From a bacterium (GTDB taxonomy: Bacteria > Bacteroidota > Ignavibacteria > Kapaibacteriales > UBA2268), in contig JAUIIX010000007.1 in NCBI GenBank assembly GCA_030431515.1, positions 1 through 64,000 of the forward strand: 64,000 nucleotides of DNA. Direction: 5' to 3'. Positions 1-8,482 of this stretch are shown here, one piece after another. A model generated the notes under the pieces. It was not told the DNA's origin. It searched no databases and worked only from the letters and a program-made list of their open reading frames with translations. The position numbers and the translations under genes were made by a program. Position 1 is the first letter of the stretch, and each line of letters begins with the position of its first letter.

Positions 1-904
1 CTGGCTCATATCTATTTTGTTTTTTCATAAATGATTTATCTTCATTTAATAATTTTTTATATGCTGGAATACCTTCCATATTAGATACAATTATATCAGC
101 ATTTATTTCTTTTCCATTTACATTAATACTTTTTACTTTTTTTCCAGTTTTATTAATTTTTTCTACTTCAGAATTTAAATGGACTGGTATATTTAGTTCA
201 TCCATATATTTTTTAAATCCTTTAGCTATGTTATACATTCCACCAGGCACATACCAAAGGTCATATCTGAATTGAATAGTAGGCATCATATTCATAAAAC
301 CTGGTGCATTATATGCTGATGAGCCCACATATTTAATAAAATAATCCATTATATCAATTAAATAAGGATGGGAAATCATACTTGCAACTCTACCGTGCAT
401 AGTTTTAAAAAAATCAATTTTAAAAGTATCCGATAAATTATAATGCTTCATAAAATCAGTTGTTTTGTCTAAACCAGCATCTAAATAACCATCTGCTAAT
501 ATATCATATTGTTTTTCTGAATAATCTAAGAATTTTCTGAATTCAGAATAAGTATTATTTCCAAGTTTTGATAATTCTTTTTTCATAAATTCCATATCAG
601 GGTCTAAGTCAATTATAGTCCCATCTTCAAAATGGTTTCTCCAATGAGGTCTAACATTTACCATTTTGATATAGTCATCTATATTTCTATTTCCTTCGTC
701 AAATAAAACTTTGAAATACTGTGGTAATGTTAAAATTGAAGGTCCTAAATCAAATGTAAAACCTTTTTCTGAATGTACATTTAATTTACCTCCTATTTTA
801 TCATTTTTTTCAAACACTTCTACGTCAAAACCTTTTAATTTCAACATAATAGCAGCGGATATTCCTCCTAGTCCTGCACCAATTATCACAACTTTTTTAT
901 TCAT
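1..904 (-). CDS. CrtP/CrtI-like carotenoid oxidoreductase (C-terminus cut by window edge)
   Basis: Amine-oxidase-type FAD enzyme of the phytoene desaturase family. I translated it from the minus strand: it begins MNKKVVIIGAGLGGISAAIM, the FAD-binding Rossmann loop GxGxxG, followed by EKNDKIGGK and the substrate-side FDLGPSILTLP typical of CrtI/CrtN/CrtP. About 300 codons are visible and the C-terminal FAD segment lies beyond base 1. Its ATG overlaps the TGA of the upstream aldehyde dehydrogenase (ATGA), so the two are translationally coupled. The neighbouring desaturase and aldehyde dehydrogenase suggest the CrtP role, oxidation of a carotenoid terminal methyl to an aldehyde, but a second desaturation step cannot be excluded. 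Family confident, exact reaction inferred. Confidence 0.8.
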   Translation of the reverse strand, partial: MNKKVVIIGAGLGGISAAIMLKLKGFDVEVFEKNDKIGGKLNVHSEKGFTFDLGPSILTLPQYFKVLFDEGNRNIDDYIKMVNVRPHWRNHFEDGTIIDLDPDMEFMKKELSKLGNNTYSEFRKFLDYSEKQYDILADGYLDAGLDKTTDFMKHYNLSDTFKIDFFKTMHGRVASMISHPYLIDIMDYFIKYVGSSAYNAPGFMNMMPTIQFRYDLWYVPGGMYNIAKGFKKYMDELNIPVHLNSEVEKINKTGKKVKSINVNGKEINADIIVSNMEGIPAYKKLLNEDKSFMKKQNRYEP

Positions 905-2256
905 TTCAATACTTTTATTATTTTTTTTAATATTTTTAATGGAATATTGTAAGGAGGATATATTTTATTATTATCAAATAAAAAACTCTTTACCATAATT
1001 CCTTTTTTTCTTGAAAATGTTTCAAAACTATCAAATCCATGATATGTTCCAATTCCACTTTCACTAACTCCTCCAAAAGGTAAATGATGATTTACTATAC
1101 CGTGAATAGTACCATTAATTACAATATTGCCAGAATTTGTATTTTCAATTATCAATCTTTGTTTTTCTTTATTCTTAGAAAATAAATAAATATTTAAAGG
1201 ATTTTGAATTTTATTTATTTCTTTATTTAAATTATTATATGAAATAATTGGTAAAATAGGACCAAATATTTCATCTTTGTAATTAATAGTTGAACATAGA
1301 GTTGCTTCTATTTCTAAATTATCTTCCGAATAATTACCACCATAAATTACTTCTTCTTTTTTAATTATATTAATTAATCTATCAAAATGCTTTTTATTTA
1401 TAATTTTAAATTTATTATTATCATAAAATTCTTTAATTATTTCTATGCTTTTATTAATAAATATATCTTTAATATTTTCATTAACTAAAATATAATCAGG
1501 AGCAATACAAGTTTGTCCTGAATTAAAGAATTTTCCCCAAATAATTCTTTTTACAGTTACATCTAAGTCAATATCATCATCTACAAAACAAGGGTTTTTG
1601 CCTCCTAATTCGAGATTAACTTTAATTAAATATTTAGATGCTTCTTGATTAATTATTCTACCAACTTCAGTACCACCAGTAAAAAATACTTGATTTATAT
1701 TTTCATTAATTAAGACATTAGTTTCTTCACCTTTTAATTCAATAATTTTAATATATTCTTCATTAAAATTATTATTAATTAAATCTTTAATTAATTTTGA
1801 AGCTTTGGGAGCATGTTCTGAAGGTTTACCAATTACACAATTACCGGCTGCAATAGCACCTACAATAGGTGTAAGCAGTAATCCAAATGGATAATTCCAA
1901 GAACTAATTATAAGGCAAACTCCATTAGGAACATATTTATAATAACTTTTAGAAGGAAAATTAATTAATGAATTTTTTACTTTTTTATCTTTACTCCATT
2001 TATCAATATTTTCTAATAAAATATCAATTTCTTCAATTACATAGTTAACTTCTGAAGTGAATGCTTCTATTTCATTTTTTCCTAAATCTTCAAGCAATAC
2101 CTTCAGAATTTGTTCTTCATTTTCTTCAATTATCTTTTTTAATTTAATTAAAGTACTTTTTCTAAAGTCAATATTTAGAGTTTTACCAGAATTAAAAAAT
2201 TCTTTTTGCTTTATCTGTAATATATTAATTTCATCATGAGTCAAACTTGACTCCAT
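901..2256 (-). CDS. Class 3 aldehyde dehydrogenase, probably carotenoid aldehyde to acid
   Basis: NAD(P)-dependent aldehyde dehydrogenase of 451 residues, the short class-3 length. The general-base region reads NLELGGKNPCFV (Glu near residue 217) and the catalytic cysteine lies in FFNSGQTCIAPDYI (near residue 250). The fold continues with EIFGPILPII and the C-terminal NHHLPFGGVSESGIGTYHG. The start overlaps the end of the upstream desaturase by 23 bases and the stop overlaps the start of the next CrtI-family gene. In staphyloxanthin synthesis an aldehyde dehydrogenase converts diaponeurosporenal, made by CrtP, to the carboxylic acid. The same gene combination here suggests a carotenoid aldehyde substrate; that is inference from context. 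The gene is very AT-rich and uses mostly AAT, AAA and ATT codons. Confidence 0.85.
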   Translation of the reverse strand: MESSLTHDEINILQIKQKEFFNSGKTLNIDFRKSTLIKLKKIIEENEEQILKVLLEDLGKNEIEAFTSEVNYVIEEIDILLENIDKWSKDKKVKNSLINFPSKSYYKYVPNGVCLIISSWNYPFGLLLTPIVGAIAAGNCVIGKPSEHAPKASKLIKDLINNNFNEEYIKIIELKGEETNVLINENINQVFFTGGTEVGRIINQEASKYLIKVNLELGGKNPCFVDDDIDLDVTVKRIIWGKFFNSGQTCIAPDYILVNENIKDIFINKSIEIIKEFYDNNKFKIINKKHFDRLINIIKKEEVIYGGNYSEDNLEIEATLCSTINYKDEIFGPILPIISYNNLNKEINKIQNPLNIYLFSKNKEKQRLIIENTNSGNIVINGTIHGIVNHHLPFGGVSESGIGTYHGFDSFETFSRKKGIMVKSFLFDNNKIYPPYNIPLKILKKIIKVLK

Positions 2257-3733
2257 ATTTATCCATTATCAATTTCGCAGATATTCTACCAGATTCATAA
2301 ATAGTAGGCAATCCACTTCCTGGGTGAGTTCCTCCTCCTACTAAGTAACAATTTTTAAATTCTTCAAATTCATTGTGCGGTCGTTTATATAGCATTTGCC
2401 CCATATTATGAGCTAAATTAAATGTTGCTCCCTGAAAAATATTCATATTATTTTGCCAATCATCAGGAGTTATAACTCTAATTTCTTCAATATGTTCTCT
2501 GATGTTTTCCATACCAGCTTTAGATTCTAATAAATCTATTATTTTTTCTTTATATTTAGCTTTTCTTTCTTCCCAGGAAATACCTTTGCTTTTATTTCCA
2601 ATTGGAACAAGAACATAAACAGCAGATTTTCCTTCTGGAGCCAAACTTTTATCAATTCTACTTGGATTATGAATGTAAAAAGAAGGGTCATCGGACACTA
2701 CTTGATTCTCAGTTATTTCATCCACATTCTTTTTGTAATCGTGTGAAAAGAAGATATTGTGATGGTTGATATTAGTATAAACTTTATCTAATCCAAGATA
2801 CAACATAAAGGTAGAACAAGAATACTTCATAGATTCTAATTTTTTATCTTTATACTTTTTACGTTTATCTTCTGGAATTAAATTTTTCATAGCATAAGCA
2901 AAATCTGCGTTTAATACAGTATCATCAGCATTAATGATTTCACCATTTTCAAGTTTTATTCCAGTTGCTTTTCCATCTTTAGTTAAAACTTCTTTAACTG
3001 TCTTGTTTAAATAGATTTTACCACCAAACTCTTCTAATACTTTAGCCATCGATAAAGATAATTGATTTAATCCACCCATCACATGATATACACCTCCACC
3101 ATGTTCTATATATGAAATCATACTAAATAAACCTGGTGCTTTCCAAGGGGACATTCCTATATATTTAGCTTGGAAAGTAAAACACAACTTTAATATTTCA
3201 TCATCAAAATACTTACCTAATACTTCGTAGATACTTTTTGTAGCATCAAGGTATGGAGCTGCTTTCACTAAGTTCATTGATAGGTAGTCAGTATATTTTC
3301 CATAAGGTATTTCTAAACAAGGAATGAGTTTTTCATATTTAACTTTTTCCTTTGCCATATATCTTTTATAATTTTCTGCGTTTCCTGGGAAAACTCTATT
3401 TAGTTCTTCAATCATTTTTTCTTCATTCGTAGAAGGATGAAAAACTTTATCTTTGAATACTAATTTATACATTGGATCAAGATCTACTAATTTTGCATAT
3501 TTATGTAAATCTCTTCCACATAGATTGAATATTTTTTCGAGTACATCTTTCATTAAAAAAAATGTTGGACCAATATCAAACTTATAATCACCGGCTTGAA
3601 TGAAGCCATTTCTACCACCAACTTTATCTTCTTTTTCATATATATGAACATCAAATCCTTTACTTGCTAAAATCATTCCACAAGCAAGTCCTCCAGGTCC
3701 AGCACCTACAATTATTATTTTCTTTTTTTTCAT
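2234..3733 (-). CDS. crtI: Phytoene/dehydrosqualene desaturase (CrtI/CrtN family)
   Basis: Full-length FAD-dependent carotenoid desaturase of 499 residues. The N-terminus holds the dinucleotide loop IIIVGAGPGGLACGM followed by YEKEDKVGGR, then FDIGPTFFL. The C-terminus has the family's second FAD signature, YLVGGGTHPGSGLPTIYESG. It would introduce conjugated double bonds into phytoene (C40) or dehydrosqualene (C30). The pairing with an aldehyde dehydrogenase and a CrtP-like protein favours a C30-type pathway, but no phytoene or dehydrosqualene synthase is in the window to settle it. The ATG overlaps the stop of the upstream DUF2141 gene (ATGA), placing it second in a tight minus-strand operon. 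Confidence 0.88.
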   Translation of the reverse strand: MKKKKIIIVGAGPGGLACGMILASKGFDVHIYEKEDKVGGRNGFIQAGDYKFDIGPTFFLMKDVLEKIFNLCGRDLHKYAKLVDLDPMYKLVFKDKVFHPSTNEEKMIEELNRVFPGNAENYKRYMAKEKVKYEKLIPCLEIPYGKYTDYLSMNLVKAAPYLDATKSIYEVLGKYFDDEILKLCFTFQAKYIGMSPWKAPGLFSMISYIEHGGGVYHVMGGLNQLSLSMAKVLEEFGGKIYLNKTVKEVLTKDGKATGIKLENGEIINADDTVLNADFAYAMKNLIPEDKRKKYKDKKLESMKYSCSTFMLYLGLDKVYTNINHHNIFFSHDYKKNVDEITENQVVSDDPSFYIHNPSRIDKSLAPEGKSAVYVLVPIGNKSKGISWEERKAKYKEKIIDLLESKAGMENIREHIEEIRVITPDDWQNNMNIFQGATFNLAHNMGQMLYKRPHNEFEEFKNCYLVGGGTHPGSGLPTIYESGRISAKLIMDKYGVKFDS

Positions 3734-4167
3734 GGGTAATATAGTTCTATTTTATGTGAATTTGGTTTATCTGTTAATTTGAATTTCGCTTGCTTGTATG
3801 AAGGTGGTCCGAAGTTGCCTCTTGCATTATTTGATGCTCCAAGTCCTTCTTTTGGCATACCTATCCAATTTTTATTTAATTTATTATTTCCGTCTTCATC
3901 GTGATGAATACTAAAGGCATATTCATCGTAAGGTAGATTTTCTAAAACAAATGTTTGAGTTTTTGAATCTATTTTGAATTTGTATATTTTATATGCTTTA
4001 TCTTTATCAGATGGGAAAGCATCTTCATTTGATTTGGTAAATAAAGATACTCTTATAGTACCTTTTGCACTTTTAAGATTTGTAATATTAATTTCAATAT
4101 TATTAGTATTTTGAGAAAATAGAATAGTTAAAGGCATTATAAATATAAAGAAAATTATTTTTTTCAT
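3730..4167 (-). CDS. DUF2141 secreted protein
   Basis: Small exported protein of about 145 residues from the chosen start. A longer frame opens at 4266, but the ATG at 4167 gives a clean signal peptide (MKKIIFFIFIMPLTILFSQ) and is preferred. The mature part matches DUF2141: an IEINITNLKSAKGTIRVSLF strand, LPYDEYAFSIHHDEDGN and a conserved NNARGNFGPPSY loop. DUF2141 genes are commonly found beside carotenoid genes in Bacteroidota. Here the gene leads the operon and overlaps the desaturase start by four bases. The biochemical role is unknown; an envelope protein linked to pigment handling is only a context-based guess. Confidence 0.8.
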   Translation of the reverse strand: MKKIIFFIFIMPLTILFSQNTNNIEINITNLKSAKGTIRVSLFTKSNEDAFPSDKDKAYKIYKFKIDSKTQTFVLENLPYDEYAFSIHHDEDGNNKLNKNWIGMPKEGLGASNNARGNFGPPSYKQAKFKLTDKPNSHKIELYYP

Positions 4168-4252
4168 ATAATTCGAGTTTTTATTAACTAAGTACATACA
4201 TATAATTAACGAATATATATTATTAATATTATTATTTAATAGAATTAGCCAT

Positions 4253-4290
4253 AAAAAAAAATCCAAGTAAATTAATACTTGGATTTTTTA
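4253..4290 (-). terminator. Rho-independent terminator after tRNA-Lys
   Basis: Inverted repeat ATCCAAGTA / TACTTGGAT with a short loop. On the minus strand it lies immediately downstream of the tRNA and is followed by a run of T residues. Confidence 0.75.
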
Positions 4291-4291
4291 G

Positions 4292-4364
4292 TGATTCCGG
4301 CGGGGCTCGAACCCACGACCCTTTGATTAAAAGTCAAATGCTCTACCAGCTGAGCTACGGAATC
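4292..4364 (-). tRNA. tRNA-Lys (anticodon TTT)
   Basis: Folded by hand from the minus strand. The acceptor stem GATTCCG pairs with CGGAATC. The D arm is GCTC..GAGC. The anticodon stem TTTGA/TCAAA encloses the loop CTTTTAA with anticodon TTT. The T arm GTGGG-TTCGAGC-CCCGC follows and the discriminator base is A. It is 73 bases long and the CCA end is not encoded. A terminator follows directly. Confidence 0.95.
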
Positions 4365-4442
4365 ATATCTATTCGTTTCGTTAACGTTAGATTTCAAAAT
4401 TAAGAACAATTTTTGTAAAAACAAAATTATTTCTAATTTTTT

Positions 4443-6365
4443 TTACAAAGTAAGTGATTCTTTTACTAAAATTTCTTTTACTTTAGCTATTATACCCTCA
4501 GAATCAATCTCTAATAATCTATGTAACTCTTTTTGAGTTCCGTGAGTTACGAACTCATCTTCGATACCCATTACTGTTAAATTATTTTTTAGATTTTTTT
4601 CTAAAAAGTACTCTCCAACTGCCGAACCAAAGCCACCTTGTTTCTGTCCATCTTCAATTGTGATGATATTTTCGAAACGTGAACAAACATTTTCTATCAT
4701 TTTTGTGTCAAGTGGTTTTATAAATCTTGGATTTATTAGTTCAACTTCTATTCCATCTTTAGCTAACTCTTCAGCGGCTTCGATTGCATATTCAAGCATT
4801 TTTCCTACTGCTAATATAGCAATATCATTACCTGATCTGATGACTTCTGATTTACCAAGTTTTAGTTCTTTCATTTTGGTAATTGGTGTTCCTAATCCAC
4901 CACCTCTTGGGAACCTAATTGCAATCACTTTGTTTTTATATTCTTTTACATTTACAGCTGACCAAAGCATATCTCTTAATTCTTGCTCGTCTTTAGGAGC
5001 CATTAGCGCCATATTTGGTATTGACCGTAAATAAACCAAATCCATTACACCGTGATGTGTTGCACCGTCAGCACCTACTAAGCCCGCTCTATCAAGTGCG
5101 AAAACTACGTGAAGGTTTTGTAAGGCAATATCGTGAATAATATGGTCATAAGCTCTTTGCAAGAATGTAGAGTATATTGCTACAATTGGTATTATACCTT
5201 GTGTAGCAAGTCCAGCAGCAAAAGTAACTGCGTGCCCTTCGGCTATACCAACATCCATCACTCTATTTGGAAAATCTTTCTGAGGAATATTTAATCCTGT
5301 TCCGCCAGGCATTGCTGCAGTAATTGCAACTGTTTTTTCATTTTCTGCTAAAATCTCTGTAACTGCATCACCAAAAACATCTTGATAATTTGGACTTGGA
5401 GCAACTTTTGGTTTTTCTTCAGTTGATCTTCCTGTTATCTTATCTATCTTTCCTATAGCATGTAAGAATTTAGTTTCTCTAGTAGCATATTTGTAGCCAT
5501 ACCCTTTTTGAGTAACTACGTGTAAGAAGACAGGTCCTTTGAAATGCTTAATAGTGCTTAATATTTCTGTTAATTTTTTAACATTATGTCCATTTACTGG
5601 ACCAATGTAATTAAAGCCAAGTGCTTCAAATAATACACCTGGGGTTACAATTGCTTTTACACCGTCTTCGATTTTACCAGCTAATTTTCTTAGTCTGTCG
5701 CCTACGGCATCGAATTTACCTGCAAAATCCCAAATATTATTTCTTAATTTTTGAACAGTTCCACTTGTATAAATATCATTAAAATAATTAGATATTGCCG
5801 AAACGTTAGGTGCAATTGAGAATTGGTTGTCATTCATAATAACAAGCATATCACGTTGCTGAACTCCGCAATTATTCATTGCTTCGAAAGCTAAGCCACC
5901 TGTCATAGCACCATCACCTATAACTGCAACTACTTTGAAATCTTCATTATTGAAGTCTCGTGCAGATGCAATTCCTAAAGCAGCAGAGATACTTGTAGAA
6001 GCATGACCAGCACCAAATTCATCATATTCGCTCTCAGTTCTTTTCAAGAAGCCCGACAAACCATCTTTTTGTCTTATTGTGTGTAATGCGTCTTTTCTTC
6101 CAGTAAGGACTTTATGCGGATAACCCTGATGCCCAGTATCTAAGATAATTTTATCTTTTGGAGTATTAAAAACATAGTGAAGTGCTACAGTAAGTTCTAC
6201 AACTCCTAAGCCGGCTCCAAAATGCCCACCAGTTTTTGTTATGGTATCAATAATAAATTCACGCACTTCCTCAGAAACTTCTGGAAGTGCGTTTATTGGT
6301 AATTTTCTTAAATCTGATGGAAAATTAATATCTTTTAGATATTTATAATCAAATTCATTGGACAT
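4443..6365 (-). CDS. dxs: 1-deoxy-D-xylulose-5-phosphate synthase
   Basis: First enzyme of the MEP isoprenoid pathway: it condenses pyruvate and glyceraldehyde 3-phosphate to DXP using thiamine diphosphate. It is 640 residues, the normal family length. Visible landmarks are GHQGYPHKVLTGR near residue 80, the ThDP/Mg motif GDGAMTGGLAFEAMNN near residue 150, DRAGLVGADGATHHGVMDL in the pyrimidine domain near residue 425, and the C-terminal TIEDGQKQGGFGSAVGEYF. It starts at ATG 6365, 30 bases downstream of the OmpA gene, and may be co-transcribed with it. Its product feeds the carotenoid operon just downstream and the farnesyl donor needed by CtaB. IspG, a later enzyme of the same pathway, is encoded at 14.0-15.2 kb. 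Confidence 0.97.
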   Translation of the reverse strand: MSNEFDYKYLKDINFPSDLRKLPINALPEVSEEVREFIIDTITKTGGHFGAGLGVVELTVALHYVFNTPKDKIILDTGHQGYPHKVLTGRKDALHTIRQKDGLSGFLKRTESEYDEFGAGHASTSISAALGIASARDFNNEDFKVVAVIGDGAMTGGLAFEAMNNCGVQQRDMLVIMNDNQFSIAPNVSAISNYFNDIYTSGTVQKLRNNIWDFAGKFDAVGDRLRKLAGKIEDGVKAIVTPGVLFEALGFNYIGPVNGHNVKKLTEILSTIKHFKGPVFLHVVTQKGYGYKYATRETKFLHAIGKIDKITGRSTEEKPKVAPSPNYQDVFGDAVTEILAENEKTVAITAAMPGGTGLNIPQKDFPNRVMDVGIAEGHAVTFAAGLATQGIIPIVAIYSTFLQRAYDHIIHDIALQNLHVVFALDRAGLVGADGATHHGVMDLVYLRSIPNMALMAPKDEQELRDMLWSAVNVKEYKNKVIAIRFPRGGGLGTPITKMKELKLGKSEVIRSGNDIAILAVGKMLEYAIEAAEELAKDGIEVELINPRFIKPLDTKMIENVCSRFENIITIEDGQKQGGFGSAVGEYFLEKNLKNNLTVMGIEDEFVTHGTQKELHRLLEIDSEGIIAKVKEILVKESLTL

Positions 6366-6395
6366 TATTAATCTCTTTTTTTAAAATTTTTCTAA

Positions 6396-8366
6396 TTACT
6401 TTTCTTTTGGTGTAATCACATAAATCTGAACAGTTCTTGATAATTGTCTTCCAATTGGAAGGTCGTTATCATATACTTCTATATTTTCTCCAATCCCATA
6501 AACTTCAATTTTATTAGATTTTGTGCTTGGCTCTAAAAACTTTTTAACCGATTCAGCTCTACGTAAAGCTAATTTTTGGTTATAAGCTTCATCTCCAATT
6601 CTATCACTATATCCATAAATTTGAATTGTAGAATTGTAATTTATAGTTGGTATGACGTTCTTCTTCAAGATTTCTTTATCTTTTTCTGAAATTTCTGGAG
6701 AATCAAAGTCAAATACTACTAAAGAATATTTAGAAATCACTTTATCAGGTTTTTCTTCTACTTTTTTTCTATTGAAAGAAAAATATTCTACAGGTATAGT
6801 TCCAGATTTCATTGCTGTCTTACCTTTAATATTTTCAACGAATAAAGAATAATCTACAGGAACATCACTTTGTTTTAATTCGTTTGGTTGTACATTCCAT
6901 TGAATATTACCTGGAGTTGTATTACCACCAAAACTACGTAATAATTTTCCTGATTGATTTACTTCCATTGTCCAACTTGTAATAGAATCGCTACTCGATA
7001 CTGCTGGTTCAAATTCAATTAAGTTAGGAGTAGCAAAAGTTTGTCTATCTTTTTCAATAATTAATGGTTCAGTAACCATAGGAACATTACTTGTTATTTC
7101 AATACGTCTGTTTTCTGCAACACCATCTTGATCACGTTGAGAAGATGCATTTACAGGTAAATTACGAGCATCCACATCTATTCTATCTGGTGCAATACCA
7201 TAATTTACGGAAATATAATTTTTAGCAAATTCTGCTCTTTTCTTAGATAAATCTAATTTTTCTTTTTTGTTATCATTAGTACCAGTGATTTTAATTCTTG
7301 CATTTGGATATTTTTGTAGTCTTTTACCAATTATATCTAAAGAAGATTTATTAATATCAATAGCATCTGCAGGTAAATTTTCGATTGAAAATTCTCCTGT
7401 TTCGCTTTCAACTGCTAATGTTTGATTTGTTGAACTTGGAATATCTTTTCCTTCATCAAAGAATACATTAGTCAGCAAAGGAAATAATTCTGAAGTTTGT
7501 ACATCTTCAACAACTATTTTCTTAACTGGCATTTTAACGCCATTGTCATAATAATTAACACCAGCAAAATCTGCACTTAGTGTAGATTCTTGAGCAACTT
7601 CTTCTTCTTTTTTACCTATTGAATAAGTTAAATTAACACCAAATCTTAATTGTGGTGCTGTCCATGAGTTAAATCCACCATTGCTTGTTGAAATACCATT
7701 TACAACATCTCCAAAAGGAAATCTAAATGATAATTCTGGAGCTAAGTGGAAATTTTTACCAAGATCAATCATATATCCAACGCCAAAAGCAAGACCAAAT
7801 CTTACACTTGATTCCGAATAATCACCTGCAGATATTTCTTCATTTACTGTTTCTGGATTAGCTCCAACTACAGTTAAGTCTCTATTATAGTTATAGCTTG
7901 TTGCTAATGGAATTCCAATTTCAACACCAGCCATTAAATACAAATCTTTAACTGGAATTAAATCATATATTTGATACATCGGAGATATTTCAAAATATGA
8001 AACTTTATTCTCTAAATTGTATAATGCAGAAGAATCTGTTCCTACAGATCCGTAATTATTTTCAAAATCACCATTCATTGTATGATATCCTAATCTGAAT
8101 GAAATCCAATTAGTTCTATTGATTGGAATATTAACTAATCCACCGACATTGAATCCAAATGAATTAACTGCATCAGAGAAAGGAACACTCATTGGTGTTG
8201 CTGTATTAGAACTTTGGCTTAGCCAATTCATATCTGGGCTGTGCATATTCATATTGCCACCCAAATAAATACCAAAATTTAAAGTTCTTTCTGGAGTTTT
8301 ATTGCTATCATCAGCAAACAAAGAACTACCTAACACTAAAAATAATACAAAAAATAGATTTTTCAC
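6396..8366 (-). CDS. OmpA-family outer-membrane protein with two OmpA-like domains
   Basis: Exported protein of 656 residues with signal peptide MKNLFFVLFLVLGSSLFA. The first half (about residues 25-250) alternates hydrophobic and polar residues in a porin-like barrel. Two OmpA-type peptidoglycan-binding segments follow. One is at about 335-430 (NARIKITGTNDNK, LSKKRAEFAKNYI, NRRIEI). The other is at about 548-650 (STIQIYGYSDRIGDEAYNQK, LALRRAESVKKFL). A strand-rich region lies between them. The start codon is GTG, preceded by a G-rich ribosome-binding site at 8370-8375. It probably anchors the outer membrane to the cell wall. Duplication of the OmpA-like domain is unusual but the family call is secure. 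Confidence 0.88.
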   Translation of the reverse strand: MKNLFFVLFLVLGSSLFADDSNKTPERTLNFGIYLGGNMNMHSPDMNWLSQSSNTATPMSVPFSDAVNSFGFNVGGLVNIPINRTNWISFRLGYHTMNGDFENNYGSVGTDSSALYNLENKVSYFEISPMYQIYDLIPVKDLYLMAGVEIGIPLATSYNYNRDLTVVGANPETVNEEISAGDYSESSVRFGLAFGVGYMIDLGKNFHLAPELSFRFPFGDVVNGISTSNGGFNSWTAPQLRFGVNLTYSIGKKEEEVAQESTLSADFAGVNYYDNGVKMPVKKIVVEDVQTSELFPLLTNVFFDEGKDIPSSTNQTLAVESETGEFSIENLPADAIDINKSSLDIIGKRLQKYPNARIKITGTNDNKKEKLDLSKKRAEFAKNYISVNYGIAPDRIDVDARNLPVNASSQRDQDGVAENRRIEITSNVPMVTEPLIIEKDRQTFATPNLIEFEPAVSSSDSITSWTMEVNQSGKLLRSFGGNTTPGNIQWNVQPNELKQSDVPVDYSLFVENIKGKTAMKSGTIPVEYFSFNRKKVEEKPDKVISKYSLVVFDFDSPEISEKDKEILKKNVIPTINYNSTIQIYGYSDRIGDEAYNQKLALRRAESVKKFLEPSTKSNKIEVYGIGENIEVYDNDLPIGRQLSRTVQIYVITPKEK

Positions 8367-8395
8367 AATTCCCCCAAAATGTATATTATAATTTA

Positions 8396-8403
8396 CAAAA
8401 ATA
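8396..8403 (-). promoter_or_regulatory. Possible -7 promoter element upstream of the OmpA gene
   Basis: TATTTTTG on the minus strand fits the Bacteroidota -7 consensus TAnnTTTG and sits about 30 bases before the GTG start. No good -33 TTTG was seen, so support is modest. Confidence 0.35.
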
Positions 8404-8482
8404 AGTAAAAATTACTTATTATTGCTATTTCGTAATTCACAGATTTAAGTTACAAGAAAATTGAAAATATTTTCAATATGTT

